Shown here piece after piece: positions 28,131 to 37,190 of a DNA stretch of 64,000 bases (the first letter of the stretch is position 1; every line of letters starts with the position of its first letter). This DNA comes from Pseudarthrobacter sp. BIM B-2242 (lineage in GTDB: Bacteria > Actinomycetota > Actinomycetes > Actinomycetales > Micrococcaceae). Under the pieces are notes generated by a model. It was not told where the DNA came from and ran no database searches. It was given only the letters and a program-made list of their open reading frames with translations. The translations under genes were made by a program, and so were the position numbers. The stretch lies in contig NZ_CP061721.1 of NCBI RefSeq assembly GCF_014764445.1, positions 2,790,001 to 2,854,000 of the forward strand, given 5' to 3'.

Positions 28131-29011
28131 CGGATGTTCCCTTCGTTGGCGAATACTGTGCCCAGGGCTGCCACTATGCCGTCCGGGGTGGGTACTTTGG
28201 CGGTGGCGGCCACCGGAATGCCGAGCGTGACGGCTTCTGCCGCCGTCGGGCGCCCGATGGCGATGAAGCGGCACCTGCCCAGCGGGAGCAGGGCCGCGGC
28301 GATGCGGCGTGCGGCGCTGGGCGATGCGGCCACGACGGCGTCGATGGTCCCGGCGTCGAGCTCTCCCCGTGCCTGCAGCGGGCTCAGTTCCTCAGCCGTT
28401 GTGTGCCTGGAACGGTCGACGGCGGCAGGTAGTTCCGCCTGCAGGCGGAATCCCGGCCGCGCCGGGAAGTCCACTGTATGGTACGCCACCACGGAGGTCA
28501 CGTCGGCCCCCTTGGCCGCAAGGCCCTCGCGTAGGCCAGGCGCAGCGATGTCCGCCTGCGGCAGCAGCACGCGCCCGGAGCCTGCCGCCCAGAGGCCCAC
28601 GAGCCCTTCGGCGGACTGGTTGTCCACCGGCGCCAGCGCCACGGGAATGCCCGCTGCTTCCAGGACCTGCCGGGAGGACGGCCCGATGGTGGCCACCCGC
28701 GTTCCGGTCGGGACCAGGCCAGCCGGCGTTGTCCCGCGCCCGGCAGCCTTTTCCACGAGCACGCGCACCGTGGTGATACTGCTGACCACAAGCCAGTCGA
28801 AGCCGCCGGCAGCGAGGGCGTCCAGGGCGGCATCCAGCGCTGCCTGGTCCGTTGCCCGTTCGAAGTCGATGAGCGGCAGGACCAGAGGCTCGGCCCCAAG
28901 GCCGCTGAGCAGCGAGGCCAGCGGCCGGGCACGGTCGGCGCTCCGGGTGATCAGGACACGCCTGCCGCCCAGGGCGCCTGCCTGTGCGCCCACGTCCTCA
29001 GGAGGCAGCAA
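28127..29011 (-). CDS. hemD: uroporphyrinogen-III synthase
   Basis: About 294 residues. Cyclises hydroxymethylbilane to uroporphyrinogen III. The family is poorly conserved, but [19 protein letters not shown] at the start, the middle segment [15 protein letters not shown] and the end [14 protein letters not shown] are typical, and the position between hemC and hemB supports the call. TTG 29011 is the likely start (GGAG 10 nt upstream), giving a 14-nt overlap with hemC; a GTG at 28993 is an alternative. The stop overlaps hemB. Confidence 0.85.
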   Translation of the reverse strand: MLPPEDVGAQAGALGGRRVLITRSADRARPLASLLSGLGAEPLVLPLIDFERATDQAALDAALDALAAGGFDWLVVSSITTVRVLVEKAAGRGTTPAGLVPTGTRVATIGPSSRQVLEAAGIPVALAPVDNQSAEGLVGLWAAGSGRVLLPQADIAAPGLREGLAAKGADVTSVVAYHTVDFPARPGFRLQAELPAAVDRSRHTTAEELSPLQARGELDAGTIDAVVAASPSAARRIAAALLPLGRCRFIAIGRPTAAEAVTLGIPVAATAKVPTPDGIVAALGTVFANEGNIR

Positions 29012-29981
29012 GGTCCGCGATCTCCGCGGCACCGGCGGCCAGCAGAAGCTCAGCCACTTCGATTCCGAGCAGGGTGGCACCGACCTCAGTCAGCCCGTCC
29101 GTCGCCTTCTTTTCGCGAACCGTGCGGCTGCCGTCGACGGCGCACACCGCTGCCTCGAGGTACAGCATGCTGCCCTTTCGGAAGGCGAAGGCCCCTACGG
29201 GAGCAGCGCAGCCTGCCTCAAGGCGGGCCAGCACGGCACGCTCGGCGGTCACGGCGAGGCGGGTGTCCTCATCGTCAAGGGCGGCCAGCGCCTGGGCCAG
29301 GACCCCTTGGGAGCCTTCGGTTGAGCCGGCCCGGCGCGGCGCGTCAGCCGTCCGGCATTCAATAGCCAGTGAGCCTTGTCCGGGTGCCGGAAGCATGACG
29401 TCCATCTCGAAGAATTCGCTCACGGTATCCAGGCGCCCGATGCGTTCCAGGCCGGCTGCCGCCAGGACAACGGCGTCTAGGTCGCCGCGCGCGTCTGCAG
29501 CGTTGCCGGGCAGGCCCGGGACGCGGCCAAGGCGGGTGTCCACATTGCCGCGGATGTCCTGCACGTCAAGGTCCGGGCGGGCTGCGCGCAGCTGCGCGGC
29601 GCGGCGCGGCGAGCCGGTGCCCACCTTGGCGCCGTGCGGAAGGTCTGCCAGCTTCAGGCCGTCCCGTGAGCACAGCACGTCCCGGACGTCCACGCGCCTG
29701 GGCGTCGCTGCGATGGTCAGGCCGAGCGCCGCACCGGTGGGCAGGTCCTTGAGCGAGTGCACGGCGACGTCGCAGGTTTCCTGCAGCAGGGCATCGCGCA
29801 GGGCGGCGACAAACACCCCGGTGCCGCCCATCTGGGAGAGTGATCCGGTCTTGACGTCACCCTCGGTGGTGATGTGAACCAGCTCCACCGGGAAGCCGCC
29901 CACAGCGGCCAATTGGTCAGCCGTCTGCTGGGTCTGGGTCAGGGCAAGTTTGCTCGCCCGGGTTCCGATCCGGACGGTCAC
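28998..29981 (-). CDS. hemC: hydroxymethylbilane synthase (porphobilinogen deaminase)
   Basis: 327 residues. Polymerises four porphobilinogens to hydroxymethylbilane. It begins with VRIGTRASKLALTQTQ; further blocks are VHSLKDLPT and RGNVDTRLGR. The dipyrromethane cofactor Cys is present in LEAGCAAPVGAFA (about residue 240). GTG 29981 overlaps the ferrochelatase stop by 4 nt, so translation is coupled. Confidence 0.95.
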   Translation of the reverse strand: MTVRIGTRASKLALTQTQQTADQLAAVGGFPVELVHITTEGDVKTGSLSQMGGTGVFVAALRDALLQETCDVAVHSLKDLPTGAALGLTIAATPRRVDVRDVLCSRDGLKLADLPHGAKVGTGSPRRAAQLRAARPDLDVQDIRGNVDTRLGRVPGLPGNAADARGDLDAVVLAAAGLERIGRLDTVSEFFEMDVMLPAPGQGSLAIECRTADAPRRAGSTEGSQGVLAQALAALDDEDTRLAVTAERAVLARLEAGCAAPVGAFAFRKGSMLYLEAAVCAVDGSRTVREKKATDGLTEVGATLLGIEVAELLLAAGAAEIADLAAS

Positions 29982-31243
29982 AGGACGCCTTCTCCCGCGG
30001 CCGCTCCCGCGCCGCCTGCCGGGTACCCGTCATGGCCTGTGCCAACGGTGGTGTCGGCTCCGGCGATGGTTGGCTTCTCGCCACGGAAATTAGCACAGCA
30101 GCCGGGCCGGCAGACGTCGTACCACGGGCCCAGCCCGGTGAGGGCGGGCCGGTCGCTGATGTTGTTGGCACGCGTGCGTTCGGAGATCAGGTCCACGAGT
30201 CCGGTCACGAACTTCCGGTGGGTGCCGGGCGTGGGAACGCGCGTGGCTGCCAGGCCGAGGTTGCGGCAGGTCTCCAGGGCTTCGGTATCCAGGTCCCACA
30301 CAACTTCCATGTGGTCGCTGACAAACCCCAGCGGGACGATGACAATGCCCTTGACACCCTGGCCCGCCAGCTCCTCGATGGCGTCGTTGATGTCCGGTTC
30401 CAGCCACGGCACGTGCGGAGCACCCGAGCGGGACTGGTAGACCAGCGACCACGGAGCGGTCAGGCCGGATTCGGCCTTGACCCTTTCAATGACCTTGGCA
30501 CCGGTGGCCAGGTGCTGCGCAACGTACGCGGACCCTTCCTCGAATTCGCGCGGTTCGCCCTCGGACCGGCCGGCTGCCTCGGCGTCCCGGGTGGGGATGG
30601 AGTGCGTGGCAAACAGGATGTGCACCGGGGCGTCGGGGGTGCCGGCGGCGGCGAGTTGCTTCTGCACATCGGCCAGGCCGGCGGCCGTACCTTCGATGAA
30701 CGGCTCAACAAAGCCCGGGTGGTCGAAGTACTGGCGGACCTTGTCCACCTCAAGCCGGCCGTCCAGGCCGCTCTCAGTGAGCGCAACGCCGATGTCCTCG
30801 CGGTACTGGCGGCAGCTGGAGTAACAGGAGTAGGCACTGGTGGTGACCATCAGCAGCCGGCGGTGGCCGGCGTCGTACGCGTCCTGCAGTGTCTGCGGGA
30901 TATAGGGGTCCCAGTTGCGGTTGCCCCAGAGCACGGGGAGTTCGATCCCGCGTGCGGCGAGCTCTGCTTCGAGGGCGGCCTTGAGCTGGCGGTTCTGCTC
31001 GTTGATGGGGCTGATGCCGCCGTTGGCGCGGTAGTGGTGCGATACTTCTTCGAGCCGCTCATCGGGGATGCCGCGGCCACGGGTGACGTTGCGAAGGAAC
31101 GGCAGGACGTCGTCCTGGCCTTCGGGGCCGCCGAAGGAGGCGAGCAGCACGGCGTCGTAGTCCTTGGGCGCCATCCGCCCGGCCTCAGTGACCGGGTTGA
31201 CCGCGGTGGTTGTCGGGCCCGCCTGGGGATCAGCCTGTGTCAT
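29978..31243 (-). CDS. cpfC: coproporphyrin III ferrochelatase
   Basis: 421 residues (HemH family). Inserts Fe2+ into coproporphyrin III. The catalytic His is in ILFATHSIPTRDA, and the acid segment is VGFVSDHMEVVWDLD. A C-terminal cysteine group (VCRPGCCANF) matches the [2Fe-2S] site found in actinobacterial ferrochelatases. The C-terminus is extended by about 35 Gly/Ala-rich residues. Co-occurrence with HemQ and a HemY-type oxidase indicates the coproporphyrin-dependent branch rather than the protoporphyrin route. It overlaps hemC and hemQ by 4 nt each. Confidence 0.93.
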   Translation of the reverse strand: MTQADPQAGPTTTAVNPVTEAGRMAPKDYDAVLLASFGGPEGQDDVLPFLRNVTRGRGIPDERLEEVSHHYRANGGISPINEQNRQLKAALEAELAARGIELPVLWGNRNWDPYIPQTLQDAYDAGHRRLLMVTTSAYSCYSSCRQYREDIGVALTESGLDGRLEVDKVRQYFDHPGFVEPFIEGTAAGLADVQKQLAAAGTPDAPVHILFATHSIPTRDAEAAGRSEGEPREFEEGSAYVAQHLATGAKVIERVKAESGLTAPWSLVYQSRSGAPHVPWLEPDINDAIEELAGQGVKGIVIVPLGFVSDHMEVVWDLDTEALETCRNLGLAATRVPTPGTHRKFVTGLVDLISERTRANNISDRPALTGLGPWYDVCRPGCCANFRGEKPTIAGADTTVGTGHDGYPAGGAGAAAGEGVL

Positions 31244-31941
31244 GCGAGGACCTCTGCAACCTCGGACGCCGTGATGCGCCGGCCGGTGTAGAACGGGATT
31301 TCCTCCCGGACGTGGTGCCGGGCCTCTGTGGAACGCAGGTGCCGCATGAGGTCAACCAGGTCTACGAGCTCGGGTGCCTCCAGACCGAGGATCCATTCCC
31401 AGTCGCCCAGGGCGAAGCTGGACACCGTGTTGGAGATGACCTGCGGGAAGTCCCGGCCCAGCATGCCGTGATCGCGCAGCATCTTGCCGCGTTCGGCATC
31501 GGGCAGGAGGTACCACTCGTAAGAGCGCACGAACGGGTATACACACAGCCATTCAGCCGGTTCCACACCGCGGGAATAGGCAGGGGTGTGGTTCTTGGCG
31601 AATTCGGCCTCGCGGTGCACGCCCATGGCCGACCAGACAATTTCGGTCCCGGCGAAGAGCTTGCTGCGGCGGATGTCGCGGATGGCCTGCTGGAGGGCTT
31701 CGGGCTTGGGGCCGTGGAGCCACACCATGACGTCGGCATCGGCGCGCATGGCGGAGACGTCGTAGCTGCCGCGGTGGGTCACGCCGGCGTCGGCCAGACG
31801 GGACAGCAGGGCGTCAAAGTCGGCGGCAGCGTCAGCGCTGCGCACCATGTCCTCGGAGCGCTTGAACACGGTCCAGAGGGTGAAGAACTGCGTGGCTGAT
31901 TCTTCGGTTTTAGTGACAGATTCGGCAGAAGTGTGGCTCAT
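31240..31941 (-). CDS. chdC: coproheme decarboxylase (HemQ)
   Basis: 233 residues of the chlorite-dismutase-like HemQ family. Uses H2O2 to decarboxylate coproheme to heme b. Recognisable elements are FTLWTVFKRS at the start, the catalytic Tyr region YPFVRSYEWYLLP, and the proximal-His segment KMLRDHGMLGRDF. It is the first gene of the tightly coupled run hemQ-cpfC-hemC-hemD-hemB, all joined by overlaps. Two inverted repeats lie directly upstream. Confidence 0.93.
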   Translation of the reverse strand: MSHTSAESVTKTEESATQFFTLWTVFKRSEDMVRSADAAADFDALLSRLADAGVTHRGSYDVSAMRADADVMVWLHGPKPEALQQAIRDIRRSKLFAGTEIVWSAMGVHREAEFAKNHTPAYSRGVEPAEWLCVYPFVRSYEWYLLPDAERGKMLRDHGMLGRDFPQVISNTVSSFALGDWEWILGLEAPELVDLVDLMRHLRSTEARHHVREEIPFYTGRRITASEVAEVLA

Positions 31942-31981
31942 GGTTACCAGTTTGCCCGTTCCCCACCCTCAAGTCGAAACC

Positions 31982-32010
31982 GGGCACTTCTACAAGACGT
32001 AGAAGTGCCC
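31982..32010. promoter_or_regulatory. 12-bp perfect palindrome upstream of hemQ (terminator or operator)
   Basis: GGGCACTTCTAC (31982-31993) and its complement (31999-32010) enclose a 5-nt loop. It lies 40 bp upstream of the hemQ ATG and 50 bp past the stop of the gene before it. There is no clear U-tract on the minus strand, so an operator role is as likely as termination. Confidence 0.55.
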
Positions 32011-32025
32011 AATTTCACAAGTTGT

Positions 32026-32056
32026 ATTACCGGACCCCCAATACAGATCCGGTAAT
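32026..32056 (-). terminator. inverted repeat after the Pro/Ala/Thr-rich protein gene
   Basis: A 9-bp stem ATTACCGGA/TCCGGTAAT (32026-32034 with 32048-32056, 13-nt loop) lies 3 nt beyond the minus-strand stop. Position suggests termination; a short ACAACTT follows rather than a clean U-tract. Confidence 0.45.
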
Positions 32057-32059
32057 AAG

Positions 32060-32941
32060 TCAGAAGTTGCGGATCCTGGCGAAAAGGAGCCCGGCGGCAC
32101 CGGCCGAACCCACCAGCCCCACACCAAGCCATACCTTGGCGGTCTCAGCGGCCGGTTCAGGTGCCGGGATCATCTTGTGCCGGGCCGCGGGAGCTCCGGC
32201 GGCCGTTGGCTGTCCGGCCGCCTGGTCAGAGCCCGTGGCCGCGGACGTTTCGTCCGCGGTGGCGGCCGGTTCCTGGCTGCTCCCGGACAGGCGGGATCCC
32301 TCGCCGCCGGACTGCTTTTCCGTTCCCGGCGCGGCAGGACCGCCGTCGCTCTCTGTCCTGTCGCTTCCTGTCCCGTCGCCCTCGGTTTCCCCGCTCCCGG
32401 TCCCGTCGCCGGGCGCCCGGCCGGTGCCTGCGGCCGGCGCGGCGGGCGCCGCTGTAGAGGTACCTGAGGCCGGCGCGGCGGTTTCCTGGCCGGGCGTTGC
32501 CGGCGCTCCTGTGCCCGGGGCCGAGGGGGCAGGAACAGCCCGGGCGGGCGCCGAAGTGGGGGCAGCCGACGTCGGCGCAACAGGTGCGGGAGTCGGCGAC
32601 GCGGTCTCCGGAGGCGCTGGCTGGGCGGTGCGTACCGGGGAGGGGCGGGCGGCGGGACTGGTGGGGACCGGCGAGGGTGCGTCTTCGCCCGGTTTCGGCC
32701 GGCCGTCCGAACCGCCCAGCAGGCCCTTCAGCACGCCGTCGATTACGGTACCGTCCTTGGGTCCCTTGGCGTGGGCCGGCCTTCCGGGATCACTTCGGCC
32801 TTCGGCCGCTTGGGACGCTGGGATTCCAGCAGAAAAGACCAGTACCGCTCCGAGGGCGGCAGTTGCCGCGCCACGCCGGAGTCCCCCATGGATACTGGTC
32901 CTGGAACGGGAAGGTTCGGACCTGAAAATAACCATAGTCAT
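32060..32941 (-). CDS. Pro/Ala/Thr-rich exported protein with C-terminal membrane anchor
   Basis: I do not recognise a family. From ATG 32941 it has 293 residues: a long basic N-region, a hydrophobic signal segment (AATAALGAVLVFSAGIPA) ending at ASQAAE, about 190 residues of Pro/Ala/Thr/Ser/Gly-rich low complexity, and a C-terminal hydrophobic helix (VWLGVGLVGSAGAAGLLFA) with a basic end. That is a surface-stalk layout resembling sortase substrates, but no LPxTG is present. Codon bias is strongly GC-rich throughout. An ATG at 32935 is an alternative start. It sits inside the heme cluster between hemQ and hemY; any heme-related role is speculation. Confidence 0.65.
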   Translation of the reverse strand: MTMVIFRSEPSRSRTSIHGGLRRGAATAALGAVLVFSAGIPASQAAEGRSDPGRPAHAKGPKDGTVIDGVLKGLLGGSDGRPKPGEDAPSPVPTSPAARPSPVRTAQPAPPETASPTPAPVAPTSAAPTSAPARAVPAPSAPGTGAPATPGQETAAPASGTSTAAPAAPAAGTGRAPGDGTGSGETEGDGTGSDRTESDGGPAAPGTEKQSGGEGSRLSGSSQEPAATADETSAATGSDQAAGQPTAAGAPAARHKMIPAPEPAAETAKVWLGVGLVGSAGAAGLLFARIRNF

Positions 32942-33036
32942 CGACCCTAGCCACATGTCCGGAAGGACCTGAAACCGGAAATATGGCTCCCCGGGGGCGG
33001 CCGGCAGACCGATATTCCGTTGAACAGGGGCGATGA

Positions 33037-34572
33037 TCAGCTGAGCAGGCTGCGGACCTCTTTCCGTGTGTCGAACACAACAGCGGCCAGCCCGTTGCCG
33101 GCAACCCACCCGCCTACAATGCATAGCCCGTTCTCCGCCGCGCTGACTTCGCGTATCCCGGCCACCCGGGCCTTGTGGCCCACAGCCGCGAACGGCAGCG
33201 CACCCTGCCACCTGACCACATCCCAGCCGACGACGTCCCTTTCCTGCACCGGCACGTCAAGCAACGCGGACGCATCGCGGAGGGCTGCCGCAAGGAGTTC
33301 AGAATCGGCGGCCGGGGCATTGGCGCCCCCACTGCCCACGGCGCCACTGCCCTCGGCGCCACTGCCCTCGGCGCCACTGCCCTCGGCGCCACCGCCCTCG
33401 GCGCCACTGCCCTCGGCGCCACTGCCCTCGGCGCCACTGCCCTCCAGGCGGCCGTACGACAGGCGCAGCACATGGGTTCCCGGCCCCGCAGCAGCCGCCA
33501 GCCAGTCCCACTTTGCGGTGGCGTGCGTCAGTGCCTTTGCCTGGATTCCTGGCGTCTGGGGTGCCACGAGGACCCCGGTGCCCCGGGGCCTGCGGTCCAG
33601 TTCAGGGAGATCAACCACCAGCGTGACAAGCCGGACGTCGGGACCGTGGCCGGGACTTCTGCCAGCGAGCGCCGGAACCGCCTCCTGCAGCAGCCCCACG
33701 GCGTCCGGGCCCGGCAGCGCAACGACCAGCAGGCCGCCGTCGTACGTTGACTCCCCCGCCGTGACACGCCAGCCATCTGCGGTCCGTTCCACGGCGCGCG
33801 CAGGGACACCGGTCAGCAGCGTGACGCCGCGTTCCCGGAGATCGTTGAGGAGGGCCGTCACCAGGGTGTGCATGCCGTCTTCAAGACCGGCGACGGCGGA
33901 ACCCGCCTTCGCGACGGAAGGCCCGATGGCACCGCGGCGCTGGGCGGCCACAGCGGCCGCCAGCGAACCGTGCGTGCGGATCCCGGCGCGGAGGCCGGGG
34001 GCCACCATGTCCACGTCAAGAAGGCCGGGGTCTGCGGAGTGCACCCCGCCCACCACCGGTGCCACCAGCCGCTCCAGCACCCGGCGGCCCATCCGCGCCC
34101 GCACCAGCGCCGAGACGCTCGTGACGTCCGCGGCCGCTCCCACCCGGGCCGGCAGGTACCTGTCCAACGATGCCCGCAGGGAACCGACAAAACCCAGGGA
34201 ACGCCGGACCTCCGGGTCCCACGGGTTGGCGGGGATGCCCAGGACACCCGTCTTGGGCAGTTCCCTCGGCCCCTCCGGAAGCTGCACCCAGGCTCCGCCG
34301 GGGCGCGGCGGAACGATCTTGCGGGCGAGCCCAAGTTCAGCGGCAAGCTCAGCCACTGCCGGGGAGCGCGTGGCGAAGGACTCCGCTCCGCTGTCCAGCG
34401 TGAGGCCGGCCACCACGTGGCTTCCCACACAGCCGCCCCAGGTGCCGCTGGCTTCCAGGACGGTCACGGCGTGCCCGGCCGTGGCCAGTTCCCGCGCTGC
34501 CAGCAGGCCGGAGATTCCGCCGCCCAGGACCACGGCCGGCTTCAGGACGGCCGGATTCAAGGAGCTGCCCAC
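33037..34572 (-). CDS. cgoX: coproporphyrinogen III oxidase, HemY/HemG type
   Basis: 511 residues. FAD enzyme oxidising coproporphyrinogen III to coproporphyrin III. The dinucleotide-binding N-terminus (VVLGGGISGLLAARELATAG then VTVLEASGTWGG) and the C-terminal IVGGWVAGNGLAAVV FAD contact are intact. Between them, near residues 375-410, is a run of seven 5-residue units (GAEGS type) encoded by a 15-bp tandem repeat. GTG 34572 was chosen because GGAG lies 7 nt upstream and the gap to hemE is then only 4 bp. The older name is protoporphyrinogen oxidase. Confidence 0.9.
   Translation of the reverse strand: MGSSLNPAVLKPAVVLGGGISGLLAARELATAGHAVTVLEASGTWGGCVGSHVVAGLTLDSGAESFATRSPAVAELAAELGLARKIVPPRPGGAWVQLPEGPRELPKTGVLGIPANPWDPEVRRSLGFVGSLRASLDRYLPARVGAAADVTSVSALVRARMGRRVLERLVAPVVGGVHSADPGLLDVDMVAPGLRAGIRTHGSLAAAVAAQRRGAIGPSVAKAGSAVAGLEDGMHTLVTALLNDLRERGVTLLTGVPARAVERTADGWRVTAGESTYDGGLLVVALPGPDAVGLLQEAVPALAGRSPGHGPDVRLVTLVVDLPELDRRPRGTGVLVAPQTPGIQAKALTHATAKWDWLAAAAGPGTHVLRLSYGRLEGSGAEGSGAEGSGAEGGGAEGSGAEGSGAEGSGAVGSGGANAPAADSELLAAALRDASALLDVPVQERDVVGWDVVRWQGALPFAAVGHKARVAGIREVSAAENGLCIVGGWVAGNGLAAVVFDTRKEVRSLLS
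33340..33444. repeat. 15-bp in-frame tandem repeat, 7 copies
   Basis: The unit GGCGCCACTGCCCTC is repeated seven times without gaps; only the fourth copy differs (ACC for ACT). A degenerate half-unit precedes it. It lies inside cgoX and encodes alternating Gly/Ala/Glu/Ser pentapeptides, probably a flexible surface insert. Confidence 0.95.
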
Positions 34573-34576
34573 GGGA

Positions 34577-35683
34577 CTACTCCGGGGAGATGGAGTGGAT
34601 GAGCTCAACAACCCTGGTCAGGACGCTGGCGTCGGTTTCGGGCGGCACCCCGTGGCCAAGGTTCAGCACGTGCCCGGGCGCAGCAGAGCCTGCCCTGATG
34701 ACCTCACGCACATGAGCCTCCAGGACCTCCCACGGCGCGGACAGCAGCGCCGGGTCGATGTTGCCCTGGAGCGGCACCGTTCCGCCCAGCCGGCGGTTCG
34801 CTTCGTCCAGCGGCAGGCGGTAATCAACACCCACCACGTCCACGCCGACGTCGCGCATGGCAACCAGGAGTTCGGACGTGCCCGTGCCGAAGTGGATCAA
34901 CGGCGCACCCAGATGACGGACGTGGTCCAAGGCCCGGGCCGAAGCCGGTGCGACGTACTTGGTGTAGTCGGCTAGGCCCAGTGACCCTGCCCAGGAATCA
35001 AACAGCTGCCCGGCCGAGGCGCCTGCTTCAAGCTGTGCACGGAGAAACAGCCCGGAGGCGTCCGCAGCCCAGTTGGCCAGCGCGGCCCAGGTTTCCGGGT
35101 CCGCGTGCATCATGGTGCGCGGGCCCAGGTGGTCACGGGAAGGCTTGCCCTCCACCATGTACGCCGCGAGCGTGAACGGCGCGCCGGCGAAACCGATCAG
35201 CGGCGTCTTGCCCAGTTCGGCCACCGTGAGGCGCACGGCTTCGCGGATCGGCTCCAGCGCCTCCCACGTCAGTTGCGGCAGAGCCGCCACGTCCGCTGCC
35301 GTGCGGACCGGTTTGTCCAGAACCGGTCCCACGCCGGGAACGATGTCCACGCCGATGCCCGCGAGCTTCAACGGGATCACAATGTCGGAGAAGAAGATGG
35401 CCGCGTCAACGTCGTGGCGGCGGACAGGCTGCAAGGTAATCTCGGATGCCAGTTCCGGCCGCAGGCACGAGTCCAGCATGGCCACGCCTTCGCGGACCTT
35501 AAGGTATTCGGGCAGGGAGCGCCCGGCCTGTCGCATGAACCACACCGGCCGGCGCGACGGCTTGCCGCCACGGTAGGCGGTGATCAGCGGGGAATCGGCG
35601 GTGCGGCCGTCCATCAGCGGATGGCTGGCGGCAAGGGCGCCATCGTGAGTCAGGGCATGAGGCGCGGCTGGGCTGGAAGTCAT
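34577..35683 (-). CDS. hemE: uroporphyrinogen decarboxylase
   Basis: 368 residues. Decarboxylates uroporphyrinogen III to coproporphyrinogen III, where the heme branch begins. The N-terminal signature [17 protein letters not shown] with catalytic Arg/Asp context is present, as are [16 protein letters not shown] and the C-terminal [14 protein letters not shown] 35683 was chosen: CACAAT lies 7 nt upstream and could serve as a -10. It is the first gene of the minus-strand heme genes and is divergent from hemA. Confidence 0.95.
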   Translation of the reverse strand: MTSSPAAPHALTHDGALAASHPLMDGRTADSPLITAYRGGKPSRRPVWFMRQAGRSLPEYLKVREGVAMLDSCLRPELASEITLQPVRRHDVDAAIFFSDIVIPLKLAGIGVDIVPGVGPVLDKPVRTAADVAALPQLTWEALEPIREAVRLTVAELGKTPLIGFAGAPFTLAAYMVEGKPSRDHLGPRTMMHADPETWAALANWAADASGLFLRAQLEAGASAGQLFDSWAGSLGLADYTKYVAPASARALDHVRHLGAPLIHFGTGTSELLVAMRDVGVDVVGVDYRLPLDEANRRLGGTVPLQGNIDPALLSAPWEVLEAHVREVIRAGSAAPGHVLNLGHGVPPETDASVLTRVVELIHSISPE

Positions 35684-35841
35684 GCCTTCGATTGTGCCCA
35701 AAGTCGGCCCCAAAAGATAACGACAGCCTGTCACGTGGAACGGCTTTCGGGCAGGCGTGGCAGGAATCACAGCCGTTCCGCAGCCACGCTCGCGCCCCGG
35801 GTTGTTCTACCGGGCAACGAAAAAGCTATGATTGGTCTGCT
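35684..35841. promoter_or_regulatory. hemA: divergent hemE/hemA promoter region
   Basis: Plus strand: TATGAT at 35827-35832, 9 nt before the hemA GTG, with TTGTTC at 35802-35807 (19-nt spacer). Minus strand: CACAAT 7 nt before the hemE ATG. Both fit leaderless starts. An imperfect repeat GGAACGGCT/AGCCGTTCC (35738-35746, 35771-35779) lies between them and could be an operator. Confidence 0.5.
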
Positions 35842-37170
35842 GTGGTTCTTTTTTCATTGGTGGCTACACACGCCGACATCGATCTTGAGACCGTTGCTCA
35901 ACTGAGCAGCGGCGCTTCGGGGATCGCTACGTCCGCACTCTCCGGATCGCCGGCAGTGAAGGGCGCGATAGTGCTTGCCACCTGCAACCGCTACGAAATC
36001 TACGGCGAGGCCCCCCATGCGGACGACGTTGAAGCAGCCCGCGCCGCCCTGGTCGCCGAGATCAGCGGCCTGAGCGGCCTCAATGAACAGCTCGTCTCCC
36101 GCGCCTTCAGCACGCGCACCGGCCCGGAAGTCAGCCAGCACCTTTTCACCGTAAGCGCAGGACTGGATTCAGCCGTCGTGGGCGAACGCGAAATTGCCGG
36201 CCAGGTCCGCCGGGCCCTGATCACCGCCCAGCATGAGGGCACGGCCAGTTCCGGCCTTGTCCGGCTGTTCCAGGCAGCATCCAAAACGGCCAAGGATGTC
36301 GGCGCACAAACCGCCCTCGGCTCGCGCGGGCTCTCCATCGTCTCGGTCGCCCTCGACCTGGCTACCGACCTTTCCGAAAGTCCTGACTGGTCAACCAAGA
36401 AGGTTGTCCTGTTCGGAACCGGCGCCTACGCGGGGGCCACCATGGCTTTGCTCCGTGAACGGGGCTGCACGGACATCTCAGTATTTTCGTCATCGGGCCG
36501 GGCCGAAGCATTCGTCGCCACCCGCGGAGGAACGGCCCTGGACGCCGGGTCCCTGCCCGTGGCGGTAGCCGCGGCGGATGTCATGATCGGCTGCAGCGGC
36601 TCGGACAACCGGGTGGAGGCCGATGAACTGCGGCAGGTCCGCGCAATGTCCACGCAGCCGCTGATCGCAATCGACCTCGCCCTCACCCACGACTTTGACC
36701 CGGAAGTGGGCCAGCTCGACGGCGTTGAGCTGCTCACGCTCGAATCCGTGCGTTTGGCGGCTCCGCAGGAACAGGCCGAGTCCTTGAACCAGGCCAGCGG
36801 GATTGTGTCCGGCGCCGCCAAGGCCTTCGAGCAGGAACGTGAAGCCCGGTCTGTGGACTCCGCCATCGTTGCCCTCCGCCGGCACACCATGAACGTCCTT
36901 GACGCAGAGATGGAGCGGGTCCGTGCCCGCCATGGCTGCACCGCGGCTGCCGAGGAAGTGGAGTTCGCGCTCCGCCGGATGGTCAAGCAGCTGCTGCACG
37001 TTCCCACGGTCCGTGCCCGCGAGCTGGCAGCGAACGGCCAGCAGGACGACTACGTGTCGGCACTTGAAACGCTGTACGGCATCACCGTGGAGCAGCCCGC
37101 CGCTGCGGCCCAGGCTGAATGCCCGGCAGATCACGCGATCGCGGACCACCGCGGCACCGCCACCGCCTAA
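35842..37170 (+). CDS. hemA: glutamyl-tRNA reductase
   Basis: 442 residues. Reduces glutamyl-tRNA(Glu) to glutamate-1-semialdehyde, the first committed step of the C5 pathway. The nucleophilic Cys is in [10 protein letters not shown] (about residue 50); [15 protein letters not shown] and the NADPH-binding [11 protein letters not shown] follow, and the C-terminal dimerisation helices are present. GTG 35842 is preferred because of the TATGAT hexamer 9 nt upstream and the family-typical start [13 protein letters not shown]. It is divergent from hemE, so the first and fourth-step genes share a control region. Confidence 0.94.
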   Translation: MVLFSLVATHADIDLETVAQLSSGASGIATSALSGSPAVKGAIVLATCNRYEIYGEAPHADDVEAARAALVAEISGLSGLNEQLVSRAFSTRTGPEVSQHLFTVSAGLDSAVVGEREIAGQVRRALITAQHEGTASSGLVRLFQAASKTAKDVGAQTALGSRGLSIVSVALDLATDLSESPDWSTKKVVLFGTGAYAGATMALLRERGCTDISVFSSSGRAEAFVATRGGTALDAGSLPVAVAAADVMIGCSGSDNRVEADELRQVRAMSTQPLIAIDLALTHDFDPEVGQLDGVELLTLESVRLAAPQEQAESLNQASGIVSGAAKAFEQEREARSVDSAIVALRRHTMNVLDAEMERVRARHGCTAAAEEVEFALRRMVKQLLHVPTVRARELAANGQQDDYVSALETLYGITVEQPAAAAQAECPADHAIADHRGTATA

Positions 37171-37190
37171 CCCCCGCCCCTGCCCCCGGG

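Noticed and set aside
32060..32941. Sortase-anchored protein (LPxTG)
   Set aside because: The C-terminus has a hydrophobic helix and basic end, but no LPxTG or close variant was found.
33340..33444. Possible CRISPR or VNTR array
   Set aside because: Units are 15 bp without spacers and lie in frame within cgoX, so it is a coding tandem repeat.
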